From: Gulosibacter massiliensis
GTDB taxonomy: Bacteria; Actinomycetota; Actinomycetes; Actinomycetales; Microbacteriaceae
DNA: 16,584 nt
Assembly (NCBI GenBank): GCA_943325745.2
Contig: CALPQP020000003.1
Span: forward strand, 1-16,584
Reading direction: 5' to 3'
The position numbers and the translations under genes were made by a program. Within the stretch, counting starts at the first letter, position 1. Every line of letters begins with the position of its first letter. The notes under the pieces were generated by a model that saw only the letters and a program-made list of their open reading frames with translations, was not told the origin of the DNA and made no database searches. Positions 7,618 through 15,508 of this stretch are shown piece by piece.

Positions 7618-9117
7618 ATGAAACTCGAACTTCGTGGAATCACCAAACGATTCGGAGCGCTCGTCGCCAACGACCACATCGATCTCGTGGTCAATTCCGG
7701 CGAGATTCATTCTCTGTTGGGTGAAAACGGAGCGGGTAAATCCACGCTCATGAACGTGCTCTACGGCCTCTACACGGCCGATGAGGGCGACATTGTGCTC
7801 GACGGTGTCGTTCACAAGTTCAAAGGACCCGGCGACGCGATGGCGGCCGGTATTGGGATGGTCCACCAACACTTCATGTTGATTCCCGTGTTTACGGTCG
7901 CAGAGAACGTGGTGCTTGGTCATGAGCCCACGGGAATCCTTGACACGCTCGACCTCGACACCGCTCGCAAACTCGTGCGGGAAATCTCTGACCGATTCGG
8001 CTTTGAGATTGACCCGGACGCGTTGGTCGAGGACCTGCCCGTCGGTGCTCAACAACGTGTTGAAATCATCAAGGCTATCGCCCGCGACGCCAAGGTTCTC
8101 GTGTTGGACGAACCCACCGCGGTATTGACCCCACAGGAAACCGATGAACTCATGGGAATTATGAAGGGTCTCGCCAAGGCGGGGACCTCCATCGTATTCA
8201 TCACCCACAAGTTGCGCGAAGTGCAGGCCGTCTCCGATCGCATCACGGTCATCCGCCTTGGTGCCGTTGTCGGCGAAGCAAAACCCACGGACTCCGCCGC
8301 GACGCTCGCCACCATGATGGTCGGGCGCGCCGTCGATTTGGCTGTCACCAAAAAGGCTCCCCAGCGCGGCGAGGCTGGGCTTTCTGTCACGGGACTGACC
8401 GTCGTTGGCGATAGGAACAACAAGGTCGTGGACGGTATTTCCTTCGAGGTTCACGCGGGCGAGGTTCTGGCGATTGCCGGTGTTCAGGGAAACGGGCAGA
8501 CCGAACTGGCCGAGGCTCTTGTCGGCTTGCGAACCCCGAGTGCAGGGTCGATTCACCTTGGAAAGATGGACATTACCCACTCGAGCGTGCGCGAGGTCAT
8601 CGACGCCGGGGTCGGGTACATCCCCGAAGACCGATCCAAAGACGGCCTCGTGGGGGATTTCACGATCGCCGAAAACTTTATGATCAACCGCTCGTACGGC
8701 CCACCCTTCGCCAAGGGTCTCACTATTGACTTTGCCAATCGTGAACGCATCGCCGCGGAACTGATTGACACCTATGACGTGCGCACCCCGTCACAGGTCA
8801 CGCTCGCCAAGAAACTCAGTGGTGGAAATCAACAGAAAGTCGTCGTGGCCCGAGAGCTCAGCCGCGAACTCAACCTATTGATTGCGTCGCAACCAACGCG
8901 CGGTGTCGACGTCGGCTCGATTGAATTTATCCACGACCGCATTATCGCCACGCGCGAGGCGGGCAAGCCGGTGGTCATCATTTCAACCGAATTGGATGAA
9001 GTCACGTCTCTTGCGGATCGCATTGCCGTGATGTATCGCGGCCGCATCGTCGGAATTGTCGATGCGAAAACGTCACGAGAGACACTGGGACGAATGATGG
9101 CGGGAGCAACCGTATGA
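7618..9117 (+). CDS. ABC transporter ATP-binding protein with two NBDs (nucleoside/simple-sugar type)
   Basis: ATPase of the nucleoside importer, 499 aa, with two fused nucleotide-binding domains as in the RbsA/NupA type. NBD1: Walker A GENGAGKSTL (35-44), signature LPVGAQQRVEI, and Walker B VLVLDEPTAVLT (D164-E165). NBD2: degenerate Walker A GVQGNGQTEL (no Lys/Ser), signature LSGGNQQKVVVARE, and Walker B-like LLIASQPTRGVD with Gln at the catalytic Glu place (Q425). That asymmetry is usual for this family, so one active ATP site is expected. The ATG start has AAGGA 7 bases upstream. The stop overlaps the first permease start as ATGA. It follows the binding-protein gene across a hairpin. Confidence 0.96.
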   Translation: MKLELRGITKRFGALVANDHIDLVVNSGEIHSLLGENGAGKSTLMNVLYGLYTADEGDIVLDGVVHKFKGPGDAMAAGIGMVHQHFMLIPVFTVAENVVLGHEPTGILDTLDLDTARKLVREISDRFGFEIDPDALVEDLPVGAQQRVEIIKAIARDAKVLVLDEPTAVLTPQETDELMGIMKGLAKAGTSIVFITHKLREVQAVSDRITVIRLGAVVGEAKPTDSAATLATMMVGRAVDLAVTKKAPQRGEAGLSVTGLTVVGDRNNKVVDGISFEVHAGEVLAIAGVQGNGQTELAEALVGLRTPSAGSIHLGKMDITHSSVREVIDAGVGYIPEDRSKDGLVGDFTIAENFMINRSYGPPFAKGLTIDFANRERIAAELIDTYDVRTPSQVTLAKKLSGGNQQKVVVARELSRELNLLIASQPTRGVDVGSIEFIHDRIIATREAGKPVVIISTELDEVTSLADRIAVMYRGRIVGIVDAKTSRETLGRMMAGATV

Positions 9118-10352
9118 GTTACGGAACAGACGCCCCGGTTGTGGGCCGCGGTGCCGCCGTGATTCGAGAAATCATGTCGGGTGGCGCGGCGCGAGCCTTG
9201 TTGTCTGTCGTTGCAGGGTTCGTCATCGGGGCAATCTTCATGGTGTTCTCGAGCGAAGAATTCCTGGCTGCGGCACAGTATTTGACTTCGCGCCCCGCCG
9301 ACGCGCTGGGCGCGGCGTGGACCGCGATCGCGGAGGGGTATTCGGCGCTGTTCCGTGGCTCGATTTACAACTACAAGGCGGATAGTTTTGAGGCCTCCAT
9401 TCGGCCGATGACCGAGACACTGCGTTTCGCCGGTCCGCTTATCGCCTCGGGTTTGGGGGTCGCTCTCGCGTTCCGAGTGGGATTGTTCAACATTGGTGCG
9501 AGTGGACAGTTATTGTTTGGGGCACTGTGGGCTACCTGGATTTCGACACGAGTGGAACTCCCGTGGGGAGTTCACCTCATCGTCGCGGTTCTAGTCGCCA
9601 TTCTGGGCGCGGCGGCGTATGGTGCCGTCGTAGGATTCCTGAAAGCACGAACCGGCGCACACGAAGTGATTGTGACCATCATGCTTAACTACATTGCGGC
9701 TGGGATCCTCACTTTCTTCTTCCGTAGCCCGGAACTCCTTCGCGAAGCGGACGGCGGGGGAACGCCCAAATCGGACGCCCCGGCCGAAAGCGCACAGTTA
9801 CCGCTCTTGCTTGGCCCGGAATTCACTCTCCACGCAGGATTCATCCTCGCCATCGTCGGTGTCGTCGTCTACTGGTGGCTCATGGAGCGCTCGACCATCG
9901 GATTCCGCTTCCGCATGGTCGGCCACAATGCTGATGCCGCCCGCACGGCCGGAATCAACGTTGAGCGCACTTTCGTGCTAGCAATGGCCGTCTCGGGTGC
10001 CTTCGTCGGGCTCGCTGCCGCCAACCAGGCGCTCGGTGTTCGTGCGGGACTCACTCCCGACATCGACGGCACCATCGGATTCGACGCCATCACCGTGGCT
10101 CTGCTCGGGTCCTCCACCGCACCCGGCGTGTTACTCGCGGGACTTCTGTTCGGCGCGTTCAAGGCCGGAGCGCCACAAATGCAGGTCATCGGGCTGTCGC
10201 CTGAGATCACGGGGGTTGTCCAGGGATTCATTGTTCTGTTCATCGCCGCACCGCCCCTCGTTCGCGCGATATTCCGACTGCCCCCGCCTCAAAAGACCAC
10301 GGTCATCACGGACTGGTGGCAGAAACTGACCACGAAGGGTGATCCGAAATGA
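9114..10352 (+). CDS. ABC transporter permease 1 (nucleoside importer)
   Basis: Inner-membrane permease of 412 aa, BPD_transp_2 type. An N-terminal span (ARALLSVVAGFVIGAIFMVFS) precedes a soluble stretch and then the core of about eight spans. Family blocks are seen: GLGVALAFRVGLFNIGASGQ, ARTGAHEVIVTIMLNYIA, and a coupling-loop region FRMVGHNADAARTAGINV that should contact the ATPase. GFDAITVALLGSSTAPGVLLAG is typical of BMP-type permeases. The start overlaps the ATPase stop by ATGA, and the end overlaps the next permease by ATGA. It pairs with permease 2 as a heterodimer (inference from family architecture). Confidence 0.95.
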   Translation: MSYGTDAPVVGRGAAVIREIMSGGAARALLSVVAGFVIGAIFMVFSSEEFLAAAQYLTSRPADALGAAWTAIAEGYSALFRGSIYNYKADSFEASIRPMTETLRFAGPLIASGLGVALAFRVGLFNIGASGQLLFGALWATWISTRVELPWGVHLIVAVLVAILGAAAYGAVVGFLKARTGAHEVIVTIMLNYIAAGILTFFFRSPELLREADGGGTPKSDAPAESAQLPLLLGPEFTLHAGFILAIVGVVVYWWLMERSTIGFRFRMVGHNADAARTAGINVERTFVLAMAVSGAFVGLAAANQALGVRAGLTPDIDGTIGFDAITVALLGSSTAPGVLLAGLLFGAFKAGAPQMQVIGLSPEITGVVQGFIVLFIAAPPLVRAIFRLPPPQKTTVITDWWQKLTTKGDPK

Positions 10353-11620
10353 GCACCGTCGTGACTCCAGGATTGTTTTCACAAGTAGATGCATTGGTCT
10401 CCAAGAAGACGCCATACCTGATGGCCGCGTTCGCGCTATTTGTTTTGGTGGCTTTCGGTTTCGTCGGCAAAACGGACATCGTTGCGTTCCAGTGGTCCAA
10501 AGAGGAAGACCTCATCCACCTTCCCGACTTTCTCGTCGCGTCGAACGTCGTCGGCCTCGTCCTCGGCACGATCCTCGTGGCGATCGCCGCTGTATCGTTC
10601 GTGCTCGCTCAACGCAAACGGGTGACACCATTGTGGCTCACCCTTGTTTTCGGTTTGCTTGCCGTTGTCGCGCTGCTGGCGTGGCTTGCGGCCGGAAACA
10701 CGCTTCCCTTCGCGTTCATTCTCGGTAACGCCGTCGTGCTCGCCGTTCCCCTCGCCCTCGGGGCGATGGGTGGAATCATGTCCGAGCGCGTCGGTGTCGT
10801 CAATATCGCAATCGAGGGCCAACTTCTCACGGGTGCGTTCCTGGCCGCGGTGGTTGGCTCCCCCACCGACAACCTGTACCTCGGGCTCGTTGTCGCGATG
10901 ATTGGCGCCGCTTTACTGTCGATGGTTCTCGCGGTGTTTTCGATTCAATACCTGGTCGACCAGATAATCGTGGGTGTGGTGCTCAACGTTCTCGTGCTCG
11001 GAATCACCAACTTCTTGTATGCCCAGTGGTTGTCCAACGACGGGCAAAACTCTAACTTCCCGGGCACCTTTCCCATCATTCCCATCCCGGGTTTGTCGCT
11101 AATCCCCATCATCGGCCCCGCACTGTTCGAGGCGCGGATCACGACCTATCTTGCGTACCTGATCATCCCCACGCTGTGGTTCATCCTGTTCAAGACCCGC
11201 CTTGGGCTTCGGGCGCGAGCGGTCGGTGAGCACCCGCTCGCGGCCGACACGGTCGGTATCAACGTCGCAGTAACTCGTTTCTGGTGGGTGACGATCGGAG
11301 GCTTGGTCGCCGGGCTCGGCGGTGCCGCACTGACCATCGGCGCGGTTGGTGCGTTTGGCCGGAACATGTCCGGCGGACAGGGCTTCATCGCGCTGGCGGT
11401 GGTTATTCTCGGTCGATGGCACCCCTTCTCGGCCGCGGCGGCCGCGTTGTTGTTCGGATTCTCGATCGTGTTGCGAATCTGGGCGAACCAGGTCAGCCCG
11501 GGAATCCCCACCGACTTCATCACGATTGTTCCGTATGTCGTGACGCTCATCGCCGTCGTCGGATTCGTTGGACGAGTTCGAGCTCCGGCGGCTACCGGAA
11601 AACCGTATATCAAGGGGTAA
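10349..11620 (+). CDS. ABC transporter permease 2 (nucleoside importer), N-terminally extended
   Basis: Second permease, 423 aa. The conserved core starts at about residue 125 with FILGNAVVLAVPLALGAMGG, then SERVGVVNIAIEGQLL, DQIIVGVVLNVL, the coupling loop RAVGEHPLAADTVGINV, and GGQGFIALAVVILGRWHP. The first ~120 residues form about three additional membrane spans (residues ~24-42, 64-86 and 95-113) not needed in the shorter ~310-aa relatives; similar extensions seem common in actinobacteria, though I cannot verify this here. The ATG overlaps the permease 1 stop (ATGA). cdd begins two bases after the stop, with its Shine-Dalgarno inside the end of this gene. Confidence 0.94.
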   Translation: MSTVVTPGLFSQVDALVSKKTPYLMAAFALFVLVAFGFVGKTDIVAFQWSKEEDLIHLPDFLVASNVVGLVLGTILVAIAAVSFVLAQRKRVTPLWLTLVFGLLAVVALLAWLAAGNTLPFAFILGNAVVLAVPLALGAMGGIMSERVGVVNIAIEGQLLTGAFLAAVVGSPTDNLYLGLVVAMIGAALLSMVLAVFSIQYLVDQIIVGVVLNVLVLGITNFLYAQWLSNDGQNSNFPGTFPIIPIPGLSLIPIIGPALFEARITTYLAYLIIPTLWFILFKTRLGLRARAVGEHPLAADTVGINVAVTRFWWVTIGGLVAGLGGAALTIGAVGAFGRNMSGGQGFIALAVVILGRWHPFSAAAAALLFGFSIVLRIWANQVSPGIPTDFITIVPYVVTLIAVVGFVGRVRAPAATGKPYIKG

Positions 11621-11622
11621 CT

Positions 11623-12063
11623 GTGTCAGAAATCAACTGGGACGCACTTCGGACCGCGGCAAACGAGGCAATGGGAAAGGCCTATGCGCCGTATTCCAAC
11701 TTTCCCGTCGGCGCGGCGGCACTTGTTGACGATGGGCGAATCGTCAGCGGCTGTAACGTCGAAAATGCGAGCTACGGGGTTGGTCTCTGCGCCGAATGTG
11801 CGCTCGTCAGTGCTCTGGCAATGTCGGGGGGCGGCAAACTTGTTGCGTTCACGTGTGTCGACGGTCACGGCGACGTTCTGATGCCGTGCGGCCGTTGCCG
11901 CCAGTTATTGTTCGAACACTCGGCGCCGGGAATGGTTCTCGAGACCGTCTCAGGTGTGCGAACAATTGACCAGGTCCTGCCCGACGCCTTCGGTCCACGG
12001 GAACTGGATGCCTACTCCCTTACCGATCCCGCTTCGGCAACTACGTGTGAAGGATGCGAATGA
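11623..12063 (+). CDS. cdd: Cytidine deaminase
   Basis: Zinc enzyme of 146 aa converting cytidine and deoxycytidine to uridine and deoxyuridine. Seen: substrate block FPVGAAAL and GCNVENASYG; zinc ligands C56 in LCAECA and C89, C92 in PCGRCRQ; catalytic proton shuttle E58. Residue 59 is Cys where the Bacillus-type tetrameric enzyme has Arg (CAER). From memory, the mycobacterial enzyme has the same CAEC form, so this looks like the actinobacterial variant rather than a defect. The GTG start has AAGGGG 5 bases upstream, which overlaps the end of permease 2. The gene overlaps deoA by ATGA. Its product feeds DeoA directly. Confidence 0.96.
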   Translation: MSEINWDALRTAANEAMGKAYAPYSNFPVGAAALVDDGRIVSGCNVENASYGVGLCAECALVSALAMSGGGKLVAFTCVDGHGDVLMPCGRCRQLLFEHSAPGMVLETVSGVRTIDQVLPDAFGPRELDAYSLTDPASATTCEGCE

Positions 12064-13352
12064 CCGCCATTGAACCGTTTGATGCGGTCGACCTCATCAA
12101 AATTAAACGTGACGGCGGCGAACTGTCAGCCGCGCAAATCGGGTGGCTGGTCGATGCCTACACCCGCGGATATGTGGCCGATGAGCAAATGTCGGCGATG
12201 ACGATGGCGATCTTCCTGCGTGGCATGGTGTCCACCGAGATCAATGATCTGACGGCCGCAATGGTGAACTCGGGCGAACGCCTTGATTTCTCGGGCCTTT
12301 CGAAAGTCACGACCGATAAGCACTCGACGGGTGGAGTCGGCGACAAGATCACACTTCCGCTGGCGCCGTTGGTCGCGAGTTTCGGGCTTGCGGTGCCGCA
12401 ACTGTCGGGTCGCGGACTCGGACACACGGGCGGAACATTGGACAAGTTCGAGAGCATCCCAGGGTGGCGTGCTGACCTGTCGAACGCCGAAATGCTGGCA
12501 CAACTCGAAAAGGTCGGAGCAGTTGTTTGTGCAGCGGGTTCCGGCCTTGCGCCCGCCGACCGGAAGTTGTACGCGCTGCGCGACATCACGGGAACGGTCG
12601 AAGCGATTCCCCTGATTGCCTCGAGCATCATGAGCAAAAAGCTCGCCGAGGGAACGTCGTCACTTGTTCTCGATGTCAAGTTCGGCAATGGCGCTTTCAT
12701 GAGTGAATTTGAGCGTGCGAAGGAACTCGCCAACGTCCTCGTCCGCATCGGAAACGATGCAGGCGTCGCAACCAGGGCGGTTCTGACCAACATGAACACT
12801 CCGCTCGGCCTCGCGATCGGAAATGCGAACGAGGTTCGGGAATCCGTCGAGGTGCTCGCCGGGGGCGGGCCGGCCGATGTAGTAGAGGTCACGGTGACGC
12901 TGGCCGAACACATGCTTGAACTCGCGGGAATGACGGGCGTCGATGTCGGCGCTAATCTTGACAACGGCAAAGCGATGGATTCGTGGCGTTCGATGGTGAG
13001 CGCTCAGGGCGGTGACCCCGACGCGGCGCTTCCCGTCGCCTCGGAAAGCCATGTTGTGACCGCGACGCGCGACGGAGTCGTGTCTCGTATGGACGCGCTT
13101 CCGTTCGGAATTGCCGCCTGGCGCCTTGGGGCTGGACGCGCGCGCAAAGAAGACCCCGTGATCCACGCAGCGGGAATTGACCTCGCCGTCAAGCCGGGTG
13201 CCACGGTGAAAAAGGGTGACGTTGTATTCACCCTGTCGGCGAACGATTCCGCGCGTTTTGACCGTGCGCTGGAAGCTCTCGACGGTGGTTGGGAAATCGG
13301 CGAAAGCGTCATCGACCGCGGCCCACTCATCGCCGAGGTCATCACCGGATGA
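12060..13352 (+). CDS. deoA: Thymidine/pyrimidine-nucleoside phosphorylase
   Basis: Homodimeric phosphorylase, 430 aa, splitting thymidine, deoxyuridine or uridine with phosphate into base and (deoxy)ribose-1-phosphate. Seen: the phosphate/substrate block KHSTGGVGDKITL, the signature LSGRGLGHTGGTLDKFESIPG region, RDITGTVEAIPLIASSIMSKK with catalytic-site residues, and DVKFGNGAFM. The C-terminal alpha/beta domain includes ARKEDPVIHAAGIDL. The ATG at 12060 (ATGA overlap with the cdd stop, AAGGA 5 bases before) is preferred to an in-frame ATG at 12054, which adds only two residues and lacks good spacing. The stop overlaps the add start by ATGA. Whether it prefers thymidine (DeoA) or is broader (Pdp) cannot be told by eye. 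Confidence 0.95.
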   Translation: MTAIEPFDAVDLIKIKRDGGELSAAQIGWLVDAYTRGYVADEQMSAMTMAIFLRGMVSTEINDLTAAMVNSGERLDFSGLSKVTTDKHSTGGVGDKITLPLAPLVASFGLAVPQLSGRGLGHTGGTLDKFESIPGWRADLSNAEMLAQLEKVGAVVCAAGSGLAPADRKLYALRDITGTVEAIPLIASSIMSKKLAEGTSSLVLDVKFGNGAFMSEFERAKELANVLVRIGNDAGVATRAVLTNMNTPLGLAIGNANEVRESVEVLAGGGPADVVEVTVTLAEHMLELAGMTGVDVGANLDNGKAMDSWRSMVSAQGGDPDAALPVASESHVVTATRDGVVSRMDALPFGIAAWRLGAGRARKEDPVIHAAGIDLAVKPGATVKKGDVVFTLSANDSARFDRALEALDGGWEIGESVIDRGPLIAEVITG

Positions 13353-14491
13353 GTCGCATCGGACTTCCCCAGGTAACGCCTGGGGACGGAACCACCCACC
13401 TGTTCCCCGGTACCGACATCACGGTCGAGTCGCTCCCCAAGATCTCTCTACACGATCACCTCGATGGCGGGCTTCGACCATCGACCATCGTCGAACTGGC
13501 CGCGACGGGAGGCATCGAGATTCCGCGCCTGACACCGGACGAGTTGAATGAGTGGGTTCGATCCAACGCCGACTCGGGGAACCTGGTCGATTATCTCGCC
13601 ACGTTCTCGGTGACGCTGTCCGTCATGCAAACGGCCGAGAACCTCGAACGAATCGCAAAGGAATTCGTCGAGGATCTCATCGCGGACGGTGTCGTCTACG
13701 GCGAGGTTCGATGGGCACCGGAATTGCACGTCGAGAACAGTCTCGACATGCGCGACGCGATCGACGCCGTCCAGCGCGGAATCGATACAGCGGTCTCGGG
13801 GGGTCGCGCGGTCGGTCGAGTTGCCCGCATCGGGCAATTGCTGTGCGCGATGCGTCAGGCGGACCGTGCCGACGAGATTGCCGACCTTGCGATCGAATAT
13901 CGCGCACGTGGAGTTGTTGGCTTCGATATCGCTGGCCCCGAGGCAGGGTTTCCGGTGTCGAGACTAGCCTCGGCATTCGCGAAACTTGACGCGGCCTGGG
14001 TTCCCCGCACCGTTCACGCAGGAGAGGCCGACGGTCTTCTCAGCATCGAAGGCGCGCTGATTGACGGGCGCGCATTGCGTTTGGGGCATGGAGTTCGAAT
14101 CACGGATGACCTGTCCATCGAGAACGACGGAGCGGGGACCCACGTCACACTCGGCCCGCTCGCCGAGTGGGTTCGAGACCGCCGAATCGCGCTCGAAATC
14201 TGCCCAACGTCGAACGTCCACACGAACGCGTTTAGCCGCTTTGGCTCGACAATCGACGAGCACCCGTTCGAGATGCTCTACCAACTCGGGTTCGCCGTGA
14301 CCGTGAATACCGATAATCGACTGATGAGCGGAACGAGCCTGTCCCGTGAGATTACCAATCTTGCCGAAACGTTCGGCTACGACCTCGAGGATGCCCTGCA
14401 GTGGCAACTGAATGCCGTCAATGCGGCATTCATCGCCAGCGATGAACGCGACACGCTCTCCGACTTCCTGATGTCGGCGTATACGGCCTAG
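13349..14491 (+). CDS. add: Adenosine deaminase
   Basis: Zinc amidohydrolase of 380 aa turning adenosine/deoxyadenosine into inosine/deoxyinosine. Seen: metal motif H35-D-H37 in [18 protein letters not shown], catalytic HAGE (H223, E226), the RLGHGVRI His, EICPTSN, and Asp metal ligand D322 in VTVNTDNRL. The residue after D322 is Asn, whereas E. coli and mammalian ADA have Asp-Asp. This may be the actinobacterial subtype, or signal a shifted substrate such as another 6-aminopurine nucleoside. About 30 extra N-terminal residues precede the metal motif. The ATG at 13349 overlaps the deoA stop (ATGA). It is the last gene of the nucleoside operon, and its TAG shares CTAG with the convergent trhO stop. 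Confidence 0.93.
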   Translation: MSRIGLPQVTPGDGTTHLFPGTDITVESLPKISLHDHLDGGLRPSTIVELAATGGIEIPRLTPDELNEWVRSNADSGNLVDYLATFSVTLSVMQTAENLERIAKEFVEDLIADGVVYGEVRWAPELHVENSLDMRDAIDAVQRGIDTAVSGGRAVGRVARIGQLLCAMRQADRADEIADLAIEYRARGVVGFDIAGPEAGFPVSRLASAFAKLDAAWVPRTVHAGEADGLLSIEGALIDGRALRLGHGVRITDDLSIENDGAGTHVTLGPLAEWVRDRRIALEICPTSNVHTNAFSRFGSTIDEHPFEMLYQLGFAVTVNTDNRLMSGTSLSREITNLAETFGYDLEDALQWQLNAVNAAFIASDERDTLSDFLMSAYTA

Positions 14492-15396
14492 CCGACCTCG
14501 CCCGTTGGTTTCTGGTCGGCGTGACGTCCGTCGCATTCGAGATTGGCCGGGTTATCCAGGCATGACGCGCAGATCACTGCGCGATGGCGGCAATCGAGGT
14601 TCTCACAATTGACGATCGTCGATGTCGCCGAACCACACACGTCGCACCTCCCGATGACCGCGGCGTCGACACTGAAATTGACAGTCATGCGCTCGTCGAA
14701 TACGTGCAGCGACCCCTCCCACAGCCCTTTGTCGCGGTAGGCCTCGCCGTATCGAACGATTCCGCCCTCGATTTGATAGACCTCAGAGAATCCGCGATTG
14801 AGCATCGCCGCGCTGAGGATCTCGCATCGCACCCCGCCCGTGCAGTACGTCACGATCGGCTTGCTCTTGAGGTGGTCGTACTTGCCACTGTCGAGTTCGG
14901 TGATGAAATCATGAGTCGTTCGAACGTCGGGAACGACCGCGTTTTTGAACTTCCCGATTCGGGCCTCGAACGTGTTCCGTCCGTCGAAAAACACCACATC
15001 GTCACCGCGTTCCGCCACGAGGTCGTTCACCTGTCGGGGGGTGAGGTGCTGCCCCCCGTTGAGAACACCGGTTTCGCCGACGACTATCTCGTCGGGGGAA
15101 GAGAACGCGACGAGTTCCGGGCGTGCCTTGATGCTCAGCCGCGGGAAATCATCACCCGTTCCCTCTGACCACTTCACGTCCATCGTCCCGAATCCGGGAT
15201 ACTGCTTGGTCGCGCGGACGTACTTCTTGACCTCGCCCATCGGGCCCCCAACGGTTCCGTTGATTCCATGCTTCGACACGATGATTCGACCTTTGAGCCC
15301 GTGCTGAGCACATAACGCGCGTTGCCACAAAACGACCGCCGGCGGATCGGCGACCGGTGCGAACGCGTAGTAGAGGATGATTTTGGGGAGTGTCAC
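14488..15396 (-). CDS. trhO: Rhodanese-domain tRNA uridine 5-hydroxylation protein (TrhO/YceA family)
   Basis: Family known to take part in 5-hydroxyuridine formation at the tRNA wobble position; 302 aa. Seen: N-terminal ferredoxin-like domain [12 protein letters not shown]...[16 protein letters not shown], central rhodanese domain [20 protein letters not shown] and the active loop CTGGVRCE with catalytic C185, then [13 protein letters not shown]. The C-terminal Cys-rich part (CDVCG, NLDCRH, CASC) may bind zinc. The GTG at 15396 is chosen: it starts the conserved strand at once ([12 protein letters not shown]) and has a -10 box 7 bases upstream, hence probably leaderless. An upstream in-frame ATG at 15456 would add 20 residues with no similarity and lie in the divergent promoter region. 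It is convergent with add, sharing the stop palindrome. Confidence 0.92.
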   Translation of the reverse strand: MTLPKIILYYAFAPVADPPAVVLWQRALCAQHGLKGRIIVSKHGINGTVGGPMGEVKKYVRATKQYPGFGTMDVKWSEGTGDDFPRLSIKARPELVAFSSPDEIVVGETGVLNGGQHLTPRQVNDLVAERGDDVVFFDGRNTFEARIGKFKNAVVPDVRTTHDFITELDSGKYDHLKSKPIVTYCTGGVRCEILSAAMLNRGFSEVYQIEGGIVRYGEAYRDKGLWEGSLHVFDERMTVNFSVDAAVIGRCDVCGSATSTIVNCENLDCRHRAVICASCLDNPANLECDGRHADQKPTGEVG

Positions 15397-15403
15397 GTTG
15401 CTC

Positions 15404-15409
15404 AGTTTA
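15404..15409 (-). promoter_or_regulatory. Probable -10 box for leaderless trhO
   Basis: TAAACT on the minus strand, then GAGCAAC and the GTG start. No Shine-Dalgarno is present. No clear -35 was seen. Confidence 0.5.
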
Positions 15410-15432
15410 TTGTTTGCCCTTATGGAGGCTGA

Positions 15433-15492
15433 GCGAATGGGCGAAAAAAACCTCACGAACTTAGGTAGTCTTGGCGAATGCGCAAAAAAACC
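15433..15492. repeat. Imperfect direct repeat around the sulfotransferase gene start
   Basis: GCGAATGGGCGAAAAAAACC (15433-15452) and GCGAATGCGCAAAAAAACC (15474-15492) differ by one indel and one substitution. The second copy contains the true ATG; the first contains an ATG in another frame. This suggests a small duplication of the start region. Confidence 0.6.
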
Positions 15493-15508
15493 GCTCGAAT
15501 TGCCATAG
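15437..15508 (+). CDS. Possible 23-codon upstream ORF overlapping the sulfotransferase start
   Basis: ATG at 15437, preceded by GGAGG (15424-15428) at 8 bases, opens a 23-aa frame ([20 protein letters not shown] and three more residues) ending at TAG 15506-15508. It overlaps the first ten codons of the sulfotransferase gene in a different frame. The good Shine-Dalgarno is its only support; it could be a leader peptide or a relic of the direct repeat. No family recognised. Confidence 0.25.
   Translation: MGEKNLTNLGSLGECAKKPLELP
15466..15471 (+). promoter_or_regulatory. Probable -10 box for the sulfotransferase-family gene
   Basis: TAGTCT ends 6 bases before the ATG at 15478. That spacing implies a leaderless transcript, matching the lack of a Shine-Dalgarno directly before this ATG. 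The -35 is unclear. Confidence 0.4.

Noticed and set aside
7519..8580. Minus-strand frame of 353 codons opposite the ABC ATPase gene
   Set aside because: Covers the first nucleotide-binding domain antisense; the composition is a reverse-complement artefact and no start context is seen.
8430..9117. Second nucleotide-binding domain of the ATPase looks inactivated
   Set aside because: Degenerate Walker A and Gln in place of Glu are normal in the second half of this ABC family, so this is not a mutation of interest.
11788..11802. Cys instead of Arg after the catalytic Glu of cytidine deaminase
   Set aside because: As far as I recall, the mycobacterial enzyme has the same CAEC sequence, so it is a lineage trait rather than a novelty.
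12158..12970. Minus-strand frame of 270 codons opposite deoA
   Set aside because: Antisense to conserved phosphorylase motifs, with a Ser/Pro/Arg/Thr-rich product typical of shadow frames.
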